A stretch of 64,000 nt of DNA from Micromonospora alfalfae (GTDB taxonomy: Bacteria; Actinomycetota; Actinomycetes; Mycobacteriales; Micromonosporaceae), in assembly GCF_022230925.1 (NCBI RefSeq), contig NZ_JAKKFH010000023.1, positions 1 to 64,000 of the forward strand. Direction: 5' to 3'. This document shows, in pieces, positions 24,056-32,167 of this stretch. Each line of letters begins with the position of its first letter. Position 1 is the stretch's first letter. Made by a program: the position numbers and the translations under genes. The notes beneath the pieces are model-generated. The model made no database searches and was not told where the DNA came from. It saw only the letters and a program-made list of their open reading frames with translations.

Positions 24056-26665
24056 TCAGGTCAGCGAGCAGGCCGCGCCGTTGACGGTGACCAGGCCGGG
24101 GCCCGGGTTCGCGCCGCCGCCTGTGGTCGCGTTGAAGCCGAACATCACTGAGCCGCCGGGGGCGATCTTGGCGTTGTGCGACTCGTTGCGCGCGGTCACC
24201 GTCGCGCCGGACTGGGTGACCTTCGCCAGCCATGCCTCGCGCACCCGCTGGTCACCGGTGAACGCGAACCGCACGCTCCAGCCGTTGACGGCGGTGGTGC
24301 CCGTGTTCTGGATGGTCAGCTGCCCGGTGAACCCGGTGCCGCCCTGCCAGGCGCCGTAGTTGGTGTAGCGAGCCGTGCAGGTGGTGGCCGGCACCGCGCC
24401 GGCGTCACCCTGGTCGGCCAGGAACGAGGCGATCCAGGTCAGCGCCGAGTTCCAGTTGATCGCCACCTCGTTCGTCGAGTACGAGTTGATGTCGTCGACG
24501 TAGCAGAACATCGGTTCGCAGCCGGCGAGCAGTTGCGCCACGAACGGGTCCTGAAGGGCGGCGTTCGGGCCACCGGCGAGGGAGCCGGCGGGCGGTCGGG
24601 GCAGGTTCGGGTCGAGCTGGTGGCCGAAGATCCGGCTGTGCTGATTCTGCGCGGCGTGCTCTCCCCACCCGGTGACGTAGGAGATGTTCAGGGCGTTGCG
24701 ACCGAGGATGTAGTCCATTGCCTGCACGGCCCCGTCGCGGTAGGCGGGGTTGCGGGTCAGGTCGAACGCGGTGGCCAGCACCACGGCGTTGTTGATGACG
24801 TTGCTGTTGCCGCCCCAGAAGTAGCTGTTGGCGTCACCGGGCATCGGCAGCCCGTACGCCTGCCGGCGCAGCTCGGCGAGGTACGTGTCGGCGGCGGCGG
24901 TGACCGAGGCGCGGACCCGGGCCAGGTCGGCGGCGGGTAGCCCGTTCGGCACGGTGGCCAGGTCGAGGCGGCCCAGCGCGGCGACGCTTTGCCAGCCGAA
25001 GCCCCGGGCGTCGAACACGTTGCCGGTGTGGTGCGGCGAGGCGGTCAGGTCGGCCAGGTAGTTCTGCGCCCCGGTGGTCAGGTACAGCTCGGCGGCCGCC
25101 CAGTAGAACTCGTCGGTGACGTTGCTGTCGTCGTACGCGCCGCCGCCGGTGCCGTCGGTCGGGCTGGCGTACACCGCCGGGTGGGCCTTGGCCGCGGCGT
25201 AGGCGGTCTTCGCGGCAGTGCCGCAGCGGGTCGCGAACGCCGCGTCGTAGGGGGCGAAGAGCCGGGCGCACTGGGCGGCGGTGGCGGCCATGTTGAGGGT
25301 GGCCGCGGTCGACGGCGGGTGCAGCTCGCGCGGCTGCGGGTCGTCCTGCGGGGACAGCGGCAGCCCGGTCCAGTTCTGATCGTGGATCTTGTGGTGGACC
25401 ATGCCGGCGAGCGGCTTGCCGGCGGGCACCTGCATGCGCAGCAGGAACTCCAGCTCCCAGCGGGCCTCGTCCAGGATGTCCGGCACCCCGTTGTTGCGCT
25501 CGGGCACCCGCAGCGTGCTGTCGGCGAGTTCCGCGCCGCCGTTGGCGGTGGCCGCCGTCTTGGTCCGCTCGAAGGTGTTCAGCAGCTGGTAGGTGGCGAT
25601 GCCGCCGTTGACCACGTACTTGCCGTGGTCTCCGGCGTCGTACCAGCCGCCGCGCACGTCAAGGGAGTAGTCGCAGACACCCGGCTGGCAGGGCACGCTG
25701 GTGTCGCCCTGGTTGGGTGCGACGCCGAGGTGGCCGGCGGGGCGGGCGTACTCGTCGCCGATCAGGTCACCGTCGATGGCGATGCCGCTGCGCTGGGCGT
25801 AGAAGAACTGCAACGAGTCGGAGCGCAGTTGGTCGTAGAGGGCGCCGGAGATGTCGAACGGGTGGCTGGTCTCGCCGTCGACGGTGAGCGTGAGCCCGGT
25901 GCCGGGGGTGCGGTAGCTGGAGAAGTCGACTGTCTGCACGTTCTGCCCGGAGGCGGCGTCGACACCGCGAGCGGTGGTGGTGCCACTGGCCACGACGGCG
26001 CCGGCGGCGCTGCGCAGCTGCCAGGGCAGCGCCGTGGTGGCCTCGGTGACGACAGTGGCGTTCTTCGGGCCGCCGGGAAGGTAGCCGACCTGGTTGACGC
26101 GCACCCGTGGCCCGGTGTCCGGCACGTACGGCTCGGGCGGCTCGCCGCCGCGCAGCGAGACGTCGTCCAGGCAGATGGTCTGCGCCTGGGCGGCACCGCC
26201 GACCTGGAAGATCAGTTGGGCGTTGGGGTTGTCGTCCGGGACGGTGAAGGTCTGCTCGACCCGCTGGAGGGTGCCGGTCGCGGTGGCGTCCACTGCCGCG
26301 TACGTGGTGTACGGGGCGCTGCCGAGCTGCAACACGGCCTTGACCGCGGCGCCGGGGGTGGCGGAGACAGCGAAGCCGAGGGTGTATTCGGCGCCGGCGA
26401 TCAGCGGCACGCCGTCCTGGCCGATGCCGGCGTCCCACGGGTTCGCCAGCCCGCCCGCGACTGTGGTGCAGAGCTGGCCGTCGGTGACCGCCAGCGCGCC
26501 GGTGCCGAAGGAGAACCAGGGGCTCACCCCGGCGCTGAAGTCGCCGTTGTCGATCTGCTCGGGGGCGTCCGGTGGTGGGTCGGCGTGGGCCGCGCCGGCG
26601 CCCGCGCCGGTGAGGGCCAGAGTGGTCGCCGCAGCCAACAGGAGGCGGCGTCGGGATGGCGTCAC
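24056..26665 (-). CDS. Secreted glycoside hydrolase family 9 cellulase (CBM4-Ig-GH9-CBM2)
   Basis: 869 aa. A Tat-type signal peptide (SRRRLLLAAATTLALTGAG, cut after AHA) directs export. It is followed by a CBM4-like module (about 35-185, NGDFSAGVSPW), an Ig-like domain (RVNQVGYLP, about 195-285), the GH9 catalytic domain (about 290-745) and a C-terminal CBM2 (about 765-869, ending in ACSLT). Catalytic residues are the Asp pair in GGWYDAGDHGKYVVNGG and the Glu in DDINSYSTNEVAINW. It hydrolyses beta-1,4-glucan outside the cell. The GTG at 26665 has GGAAGG upstream and places the twin arginine at residue 5. A perfect CebR box lies 59 nt upstream. Confidence 0.93.
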   Translation of the reverse strand: MTPSRRRLLLAAATTLALTGAGAGAAHADPPPDAPEQIDNGDFSAGVSPWFSFGTGALAVTDGQLCTTVAGGLANPWDAGIGQDGVPLIAGAEYTLGFAVSATPGAAVKAVLQLGSAPYTTYAAVDATATGTLQRVEQTFTVPDDNPNAQLIFQVGGAAQAQTICLDDVSLRGGEPPEPYVPDTGPRVRVNQVGYLPGGPKNATVVTEATTALPWQLRSAAGAVVASGTTTARGVDAASGQNVQTVDFSSYRTPGTGLTLTVDGETSHPFDISGALYDQLRSDSLQFFYAQRSGIAIDGDLIGDEYARPAGHLGVAPNQGDTSVPCQPGVCDYSLDVRGGWYDAGDHGKYVVNGGIATYQLLNTFERTKTAATANGGAELADSTLRVPERNNGVPDILDEARWELEFLLRMQVPAGKPLAGMVHHKIHDQNWTGLPLSPQDDPQPRELHPPSTAATLNMAATAAQCARLFAPYDAAFATRCGTAAKTAYAAAKAHPAVYASPTDGTGGGAYDDSNVTDEFYWAAAELYLTTGAQNYLADLTASPHHTGNVFDARGFGWQSVAALGRLDLATVPNGLPAADLARVRASVTAAADTYLAELRRQAYGLPMPGDANSYFWGGNSNVINNAVVLATAFDLTRNPAYRDGAVQAMDYILGRNALNISYVTGWGEHAAQNQHSRIFGHQLDPNLPRPPAGSLAGGPNAALQDPFVAQLLAGCEPMFCYVDDINSYSTNEVAINWNSALTWIASFLADQGDAGAVPATTCTARYTNYGAWQGGTGFTGQLTIQNTGTTAVNGWSVRFAFTGDQRVREAWLAKVTQSGATVTARNESHNAKIAPGGSVMFGFNATTGGGANPGPGLVTVNGAACSLT

Positions 26666-26723
26666 GGGGAGTCCTTCCGGGACGGAAAGTGGGACGTTGG
26701 TGGTGGCACTGTGATGCGAAGGA

Positions 26724-26743
26724 ACCTGGGAGCGCTCCCAGGT
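26724..26743 (-). promoter_or_regulatory. CebR operator of the GH9 cellulase gene
   Basis: A 20-bp perfect palindrome contains TGGGAGCGCTCCCA at 26727-26740, the consensus of CebR/CelR, the LacI-family cello-oligosaccharide repressor of Streptomyces and Thermobifida. It lies 59 nt upstream of the GTG, so the cellulase should be induced by cellobiose or cellotriose. Confidence 0.9.
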
Positions 26744-26939
26744 ATCGGCTCGATGTTTCCAGTGCCGGTACGCCATGTCAATTGATCTGGTTGGATGGGT
26801 TTCAGCATCCGACGAGGGCGCTCAGCCCGGGCGGCGCCCTCCGACGCGCCACCACCCGGACGTGAGATTGGCCGCGCCACGCGCCGTCGTCCTGATCTCC
26901 TAGAGACAACTGCGCCCTTCGCCTGGCAGGCTGCCTCCC

Positions 26940-27665
26940 ATGACCCTGAAGCTGCGTTCCGTGGGAACGAGCGACCGTGGGCTGATCCGCAGCGGAAACC
27001 AGGACGCCCTGCACGCCGGCACCTGGCTCGTCGCCGTCGCCGACGGCATGGGCGGAATGGCCGCCGGCGACCTGGCCAGCGCCCTCACCATCGACGCGTT
27101 CGCCCCGCTGGACGTGGAGACACCCGAGGACGCCCTGGTGGCCGCGCTCGAAGGCGGCATCGCGCTGGCCACCTCCCGGATCCGACAGGCGGTCGCCGAG
27201 GATCCCGAGCGCCAGGGCATGGGCACCACGCTGACCGCCCTGCTGTTCGCCCGTACCGGCAGCTGTCTGGCGCTCGCGCACGTCGGCGACTCCCGGGCCT
27301 ACCTGTTCCGCGAGGGAGTGCTCAAGCAGGTCACCCGGGACGACACGTTCGTCCAGATGCTGGTGGATCAGGGCGTGATCACCCCGGACCAGGCCAGCAG
27401 CCACCCGCGCCGGGCCGTTGTGACCCAGGCGTTGCAGGGTGACGAGGTCTCCCCGTCGTACGCGACGATGGTGCCCCGGGCCGGCGACCGGTGGCTGCTG
27501 TGCAGCGACGGCCTCTCCAACGTGGTTCGCCCGGACACCCTCACCGAGGTGCTCAGCGGCTATCCGGACCGGGACGCCTGCGCCGCCAAGCTGATCGACC
27601 TGGCCCTGCACGCCGGCGCGCCGGACAACGTCACGGTAGTGGTGGCCGACGTCGTCGAGGAGTAG
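26940..27665 (+). CDS. PP2C-family serine/threonine phosphatase
   Basis: 241 aa soluble PPM/PP2C domain. Metal-binding and core motifs are SGNQDAL, VAVADGMGGMAAGD, GMGTTLTALLF, LAHVGDSRAYLFR, LCSDGLSNVV and the C-terminal DNVTVVVADV. There is no membrane helix, unlike PstP. It likely reverses Ser/Thr kinase signalling; no kinase gene is adjacent. The start has only a weak Shine-Dalgarno, and CAGGCT 8 nt before the ATG may be a -10 for a leaderless start. It converges on hrpB with 8 nt between stops. Confidence 0.9.
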   Translation: MTLKLRSVGTSDRGLIRSGNQDALHAGTWLVAVADGMGGMAAGDLASALTIDAFAPLDVETPEDALVAALEGGIALATSRIRQAVAEDPERQGMGTTLTALLFARTGSCLALAHVGDSRAYLFREGVLKQVTRDDTFVQMLVDQGVITPDQASSHPRRAVVTQALQGDEVSPSYATMVPRAGDRWLLCSDGLSNVVRPDTLTEVLSGYPDRDACAAKLIDLALHAGAPDNVTVVVADVVEE

Positions 27666-27673
27666 GCCGGCGC

Positions 27674-30214
27674 TCAGCGCCGACGTGGCGTGGCGTGCCG
27701 GGTGGGTGTCGCCGTTCCCGGATCCTCCGGCCACGGGTGCCGGGGATAGCGCCCGCGCAGCTCGGAGCGGACCTGCGGATAGCCGGTACGCCAGAACGAC
27801 GCCAGGTCGGCGGTGACCGCCACCGGCCGGCCGGCGGGGGAGAGCAGGTGCAGCAGCACCGGCACCCGACCATCGGCGATGCGGGGGGCCGCTGGCCAGC
27901 CGAACGTCTCCTGAAGCTTCACGGCGAGCACCGGCGCGGCCGGGTCGCCGTAGTCCAGCCGGATCCGAGAGCCACTCGGCACCTCGATCCGCTCCGGGGC
28001 CAGCTCGTCGAGGCGGGCGGCCTGCGCCCAGGGCAGCAGCCGACGCAGCGCCGACGACACGTCCACTCGCGCCAGGTCGGCCCGGCGTCGCGCGGCGGCC
28101 AGCTCCGGGCCCAGCCACGTCGGCGCGGTGTCGAGCAACGAGTCGTCGCCGACCTCCGGCCACGGCTCGCCCAGGTGGTGCCGCAGGAACGCGAGCCGCT
28201 CGCGCAGCGCCCGAGCCGCTGGCGTCCACTGCAACAGGCCCAGCCCGTCCTGGCGTAGTCCGGTCAGCAGCGCGGCGGCCACCTCCGCCCGGTCCGGCCG
28301 GTCCAGCCGCCGCTGGACCAGCTCGATCGCGCCCAGCCGGGTCACCTCCCGGGCCACCACGTCCCCGTCGGACCAGCCGACCTCGCGGCCGGTGCGCAGC
28401 AACGGACCGGCCGCCTCCCGGGCCGTCGCCTCGTCCACCGGGGAGGCCCGGCGGATGCGGGCCGACGGCGCGCCGGGGGTGCGGTCCGCGACTGCCACCG
28501 CCAGCCAGTCGGACCCGGCCAACCCTGAGCCGGCCGCCAGCTCCGCGGCGGTCCCGCCGGTCATCAGGTACGCCGAACCGCCCGGCCGCCGCACCCGGGC
28601 CAACCGTTCCGGGTACGCCAGACCGACGAGCAGCCCGGCGGCGAGATCGTCGCTCAGCCCACCCGAGCCGGTGCGGCCGGTGGCGTCGGCGCGGCCCTTC
28701 GGCGGGGCGCCGGCAGGCAGCGCGGCCCGCAGCCGGCGTACCTCGGTGCGCCAGCGGGCGGTCGCGCCCGCGTCCACGCCGGTGCGCAGCCGACGCCAAC
28801 CGGCGACCAGATCGTCACCGGGGCCGGCCGCGCTCTCCTCGGCGAGCAGGGCGACCACCTCGGCGGCCCGGTCGGCGCCGACCCGGCCGGCACCGTCGAG
28901 CAGCGCCCGAGCCAGCCGTGGGTGCGCCCCGGCGGCGGCGATCGACCGCCCCCGTGCCGTGATCCGACCGTCGGCGTCGACAGCGCCCAGGGTCTGCAGG
29001 GTGTCCCGGGCCACTGTCATCGCGGCGGCCGGTGGCGCGTCGGGCAACGCGAGCCCGACGCCGTCCGGTCGACCCCAGGCGGCCAGCTCCAACGCGAAGC
29101 CGGTCAGGTCGGCGGTGGCGATCTCCGGCTCGGCACGGGCGGGCAGCCGCTCGTGGGTGGCCGCCGACCAGCAGCGGTAGACGTACCCGGGGGCCTCCCG
29201 GCCGGCCCGGCCGGCCCGCTGGGTGGCGGCGGCGCGGGAGACCGGCACGGTGACCAGCGCGCCCAGCCCACGGGCCAGGTCGATCCGGGGCACCCGGGAC
29301 AGCCCGGCGTCCACCACGATCCGCACACCCGGGACGGTCAGACTGGTCTCGGCCAGCGCGGTGGCCAGCACCACCCGCCGCCGGTCCGCGCGACGCAGCG
29401 CGGCGTCCTGCTCGGCGCCGCGTTGACGGCCGTGCAGCGGCAGCAGCGCGACCGCGTCCCGCAGGTCGGCCAGCCGGCCGGTGACCGCCGCGATCTCGCC
29501 GGCCCCGGGCAGGAAGACGAGCACGTCGCCGTCGTGCTCACGCAGCGCACGCCGGACGGTGGCGGCCACGTGGTCGAGCAGGGCCCGGTCCACCGGTCCG
29601 GCCCCGGGCGGGGCGATCGGACGCGCCGGGGGCACCCAGATCCGCTGCACCGGGTGCAACGCCGAGTCGGCCCGTACCACCGGGGCCGGGGCCGGCCCGC
29701 CCAGCAGCGCGGCGAACCGGTCGGTGTCCGGGGTCGCCGACATCGCCAGCAGCCACAGGTCCGGCCGGAGGGTGGCGCGCGCCTCCACTGTGAAGGCCAG
29801 CACGAGGTCGGCGTCGAGTTGGCGTTCGTGGCACTCGTCGAGCAGCACCGCACCCGTGCCGGGTAGCTCCGGGTCGTGGTGCAGCCGGCGGACCAGCAGG
29901 CCGGTGGTGACCACCTCGATCCGGGTCGCCGGACCGACCCGGCGCTCGCCGCGTACCGCGTAGCCGACCCGTTCACCGACCCGCTCACCGAGCAGCTCGG
30001 CCATGCGCCGGGCAGCCGCACGGGCCGCCACCCGGCGGGGTTGGGCGATCACCACCCGACCGGTCACCCGGTCGGCCACCGCCAGCGGCGCGAGGGTGGT
30101 CTTGCCGGTGCCCGGCGGGGCCACCAGCACACCGGCGCCGGCCGCGTCGAGTGCCGCGACCAGCGCCGGCAGCACCGGACGGACCGGCAGGTCAACTGTT
30201 ACGTCGGAGAGCAC
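27674..30214 (-). CDS. hrpB: ATP-dependent helicase HrpB
   Basis: 846 aa DEAH-family helicase. Walker A APPGTGKTTLAPLAV lies near residue 30, motif II is LLDECHER, motif III is LAMSATPD and motif VI is TQRAGRAGREAPG. The HrpB-specific C-terminal region follows, ending with a WAQAARLDELAPERIEVPSG block and a Pro/Arg tail. HrpB proteins are cytoplasmic and their RNA role is not settled. The start is uncertain: I use the GTG at 30214, which puts only a few residues before the helicase core; GTG 30229 is possible and ATG 30298 would overlap the DUF397 gene. Confidence 0.88.
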   Translation of the reverse strand: MLSDVTVDLPVRPVLPALVAALDAAGAGVLVAPPGTGKTTLAPLAVADRVTGRVVIAQPRRVAARAAARRMAELLGERVGERVGYAVRGERRVGPATRIEVVTTGLLVRRLHHDPELPGTGAVLLDECHERQLDADLVLAFTVEARATLRPDLWLLAMSATPDTDRFAALLGGPAPAPVVRADSALHPVQRIWVPPARPIAPPGAGPVDRALLDHVAATVRRALREHDGDVLVFLPGAGEIAAVTGRLADLRDAVALLPLHGRQRGAEQDAALRRADRRRVVLATALAETSLTVPGVRIVVDAGLSRVPRIDLARGLGALVTVPVSRAAATQRAGRAGREAPGYVYRCWSAATHERLPARAEPEIATADLTGFALELAAWGRPDGVGLALPDAPPAAAMTVARDTLQTLGAVDADGRITARGRSIAAAGAHPRLARALLDGAGRVGADRAAEVVALLAEESAAGPGDDLVAGWRRLRTGVDAGATARWRTEVRRLRAALPAGAPPKGRADATGRTGSGGLSDDLAAGLLVGLAYPERLARVRRPGGSAYLMTGGTAAELAAGSGLAGSDWLAVAVADRTPGAPSARIRRASPVDEATAREAAGPLLRTGREVGWSDGDVVAREVTRLGAIELVQRRLDRPDRAEVAAALLTGLRQDGLGLLQWTPAARALRERLAFLRHHLGEPWPEVGDDSLLDTAPTWLGPELAAARRRADLARVDVSSALRRLLPWAQAARLDELAPERIEVPSGSRIRLDYGDPAAPVLAVKLQETFGWPAAPRIADGRVPVLLHLLSPAGRPVAVTADLASFWRTGYPQVRSELRGRYPRHPWPEDPGTATPTRHATPRRR

Positions 30215-30242
30215 GGCCCAGTCTCGCACCGGGACGGGTGCG

Positions 30243-30443
30243 TCAGGAGCGACGGACCTCGCCGACGCCGAGCACGAAGGCCCGCCAGGCCGTCGCACCG
30301 AAGGCGAGCACCGGGCCGGAGCGGTCCTTGCTGTCCCGGACGGCGACCTGACCGTCGACTGTCGCTACCTCCACGCAGTTGCCGTTGCCGCTGCTGCGCG
30401 TGCTGGTGCGCCAGTCCGCTCGGGTCAGGTCGTACGCCGTCAT
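30243..30443 (-). CDS. DUF397 small protein (Scr1-type regulator partner)
   Basis: 66 aa with the typical DUF397 pattern: LTRADWRTSTRSSGNGNCVEVA, then VAVRDSKDRSGPVLAF and WRAFV. These proteins are almost always encoded next to an XRE/DUF5753 regulator, as here, 41 nt downstream of one. Related pairs in Streptomyces (WhiJ-like, Scr1/Scr2) affect development and antibiotic output, and some behave like toxin-antitoxin pairs. GAGAGGT is 7 nt upstream of the ATG at 30443, so longer starts are rejected. Confidence 0.9.
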   Translation of the reverse strand: MTAYDLTRADWRTSTRSSGNGNCVEVATVDGQVAVRDSKDRSGPVLAFGATAWRAFVLGVGEVRRS

Positions 30444-30484
30444 CCGCGGTACCTCTCGTCTGCGTCGGCGTGCCGCAGAGGCGG

Positions 30485-31351
30485 TCACGCAAAGTTACGA
30501 GAAGCATGCTCAAGACGGGTCAACGACGCCGTCGGATCGAGCGCCATCCGGCACAGCTCCTCGTGCAGAAGGCTATACCCGAGCACATGATCGCCTTCCT
30601 CCAGAGCCAGCCCCATCGTGAGGTTATCCAGGTAAACCACTGACGCGTCGGCGGCATCGGCGAAGTTGAGGATCACGTACGGGGTGCTCATCGCGGGATG
30701 CCCGCCAGCGGTGAAGGGAAGTACCTGGATTGTCACGTTGGGTAGTTGAGCGATCCGGCTCATGTGGACGAGTTGTTCGGCCATCACCGCGGCCCCGCCG
30801 ACCGGGCGCAGGAGCACCGCCTCGTTGAGGATCACCGACAGATCGACAGGGTCCTCGCGGCGCAGCACCTCCTGCCGACGCAGCCGGGCGGCGATCTTGC
30901 GCTCCAGACCGTCCTCGCCGGCGGTGCGTCGGAAGATCTCCCGGGCGTACGCCTCGGTCTGCAGCAGTCCGGGCACCGACTCGGCCTCGTACGTGCGCAG
31001 CGCCGCCGCCTCCGCCTCCAGCCCGACGTAGAACTCGAACCACTCGGGGAGCACGTCGCTGTAGTTCTGCCACCAGCCGCGCTGCTGTGCCCCCCTGGCG
31101 ATCTCGATGAGCGCCTCGGCATCCGAACCGGTCACCTGGTACAGCGCGAGAGCGGCCCGGACGTCGCGCGGTTTGATGCCGATCTGCGCGGTCTCGATCC
31201 GGGAGAGGTTGCTCTTCGACATGTCGAGCTGACGGGCTGCCACATCGAGGGTCATGCCCGCGCGTTCCCGAAGTTGGCGGAGTTCCCGGGCGATGCGGCG
31301 TCGCCGCACGGTCGGGCTGGCGGCGGGTCGGATGGCGGGAGTGGCGGTCAC
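30485..31351 (-). CDS. XRE-family regulator with DUF5753 (Scr1/WhiJ-like)
   Basis: 288 aa. The N-terminal helix-turn-helix (about 20-75) has LRQLRERAGMTLDVAARQL and MSKSNLSRIE. The DUF5753 domain (about 100-275) carries VPGLLQTEAYARE, LRRQEVL, VILNEAVLLRPVGG and FTAGGHPAM. It probably binds the inverted repeat in the divergent region (31400-31429) and controls itself, its DUF397 partner and perhaps the GPP34 operon. The GTG at 31351 fits the family N-terminus and has no Shine-Dalgarno; CAGACT 6 nt before it may be a -10. It is transcribed ahead of the DUF397 gene. Confidence 0.9.
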   Translation of the reverse strand: MTATPAIRPAASPTVRRRRIARELRQLRERAGMTLDVAARQLDMSKSNLSRIETAQIGIKPRDVRAALALYQVTGSDAEALIEIARGAQQRGWWQNYSDVLPEWFEFYVGLEAEAAALRTYEAESVPGLLQTEAYAREIFRRTAGEDGLERKIAARLRRQEVLRREDPVDLSVILNEAVLLRPVGGAAVMAEQLVHMSRIAQLPNVTIQVLPFTAGGHPAMSTPYVILNFADAADASVVYLDNLTMGLALEEGDHVLGYSLLHEELCRMALDPTASLTRLEHASRNFA

Positions 31352-31399
31352 CGTCCGAGTCTGCCACGACAAGATCCGCAGGTCGCAGATGCACGGAGT

Positions 31400-31429
31400 G
31401 CAACTTTCAAATCTGGGAGTTGCGTTGCA
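31400..31429. promoter_or_regulatory. Inverted repeats between the Scr1-like regulator and GPP34
   Basis: GCAACT (31400-31405) and AGTTGC (31418-31423) form a dyad overlapped by TGCAAC/GTTGCA. The site is 48 nt from the regulator start and 64 nt from the GPP34 start, so it could serve both directions. Confidence 0.4.
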
Positions 31430-31492
31430 GTAGCTGTCGGTGCATCCTTTCCCGGTCGCGATCACTGTGGACACACCTGTGCGGGAGGACCG

Positions 31493-32119
31493 TTGCTCAT
31501 CGCCGACGAGTTCTTCCTGATCGCACACAACGACAGTCGTGGCAAGGCCAAACTGCACCCGGCGGCGACCGGGCTCGGGTTGGCCGGTGGGCTCCTCGGC
31601 GAGCTGCTCCTCTATGGACACATCACGGTCACGGCCGGGCAGATCACCGTCATCGACCGGCGTCCCCCGGCCGATGCCCTGGCGCACACGGTGCTGGACC
31701 AGTTGGGCGGCGAGTCCCAGCACCGGGAGCTGCGCACCTGGTTGAGCTTCCTGGCGCAGAGCGCCACGGCCTCGGTGGGGGAGCGGTTGGCCCGCGCCGG
31801 GGTGCTGCGCCGCCAGGAGAGTCGCCGGCTGCTGCGTACCACCGTCAGCTACCTGCCGATCGACCTCAACGCGGTGGCCTGGCCGGCCACCCGGCTACGG
31901 GCCCTGCTGGACCGGCCGGACCCGCCGGGTGTGCCGGACGCCCTGCTGCTCGGCCTGGTAGTGGCCGCGGGGCTGACCCGCGAGGTGCTGTGGAGCGCCG
32001 GCCCCCGCGCGCACCACCGGTTGAACGTCCTCATCCCCGCGCTGCCGGCGCCACTCAAGGAACTCGTCGGGCACACCGAGGCCGCCGTCGGCGCCGCCGT
32101 GCTGCGCGGCATCCCGTGA
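31493..32119 (+). CDS. GPP34 (GOLPH3-like) family protein
   Basis: 208 aa. It begins LLIADEFFLIAHND, the standard start of bacterial GPP34 proteins, and continues with LGLAGGLLGELLLYGHI, VIDRRPPADALAHTVLDQL and ALLLGLVVAAGLTREVLW. Eukaryotic GOLPH3 binds PI4P; the actinobacterial members are cytoplasmic and uncharacterised. The TTG start is chosen because GGGAGGA lies just upstream and the protein then starts at the conserved LIADE. It leads an apparent operon with a permease 48 nt downstream. Confidence 0.82.
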   Translation: MLIADEFFLIAHNDSRGKAKLHPAATGLGLAGGLLGELLLYGHITVTAGQITVIDRRPPADALAHTVLDQLGGESQHRELRTWLSFLAQSATASVGERLARAGVLRRQESRRLLRTTVSYLPIDLNAVAWPATRLRALLDRPDPPGVPDALLLGLVVAAGLTREVLWSAGPRAHHRLNVLIPALPAPLKELVGHTEAAVGAAVLRGIP

Positions 32120-32167
32120 TCCCCTCCGGTAACCCCCAACCCTCCCCTCGACAATCGGAGTAGTCGT

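Noticed and set aside
24989..26785. A 598-codon open frame on the plus strand
   Set aside because: It is antisense to the GH9 cellulase and covers its CebR box; it is a shadow of codon bias.
26802..28799. A 665-codon open frame on the minus strand
   Set aside because: It is out of frame with hrpB and antisense to PP2C, and its Arg/Gly/Ala-rich makeup marks it as a shadow.
31493..32119. Reading the GPP34 gene from far-upstream starts in the same frame
   Set aside because: That would extend through the regulator's control region and antisense to it; the conserved LIADE start fits the TTG with GGGAGGA.
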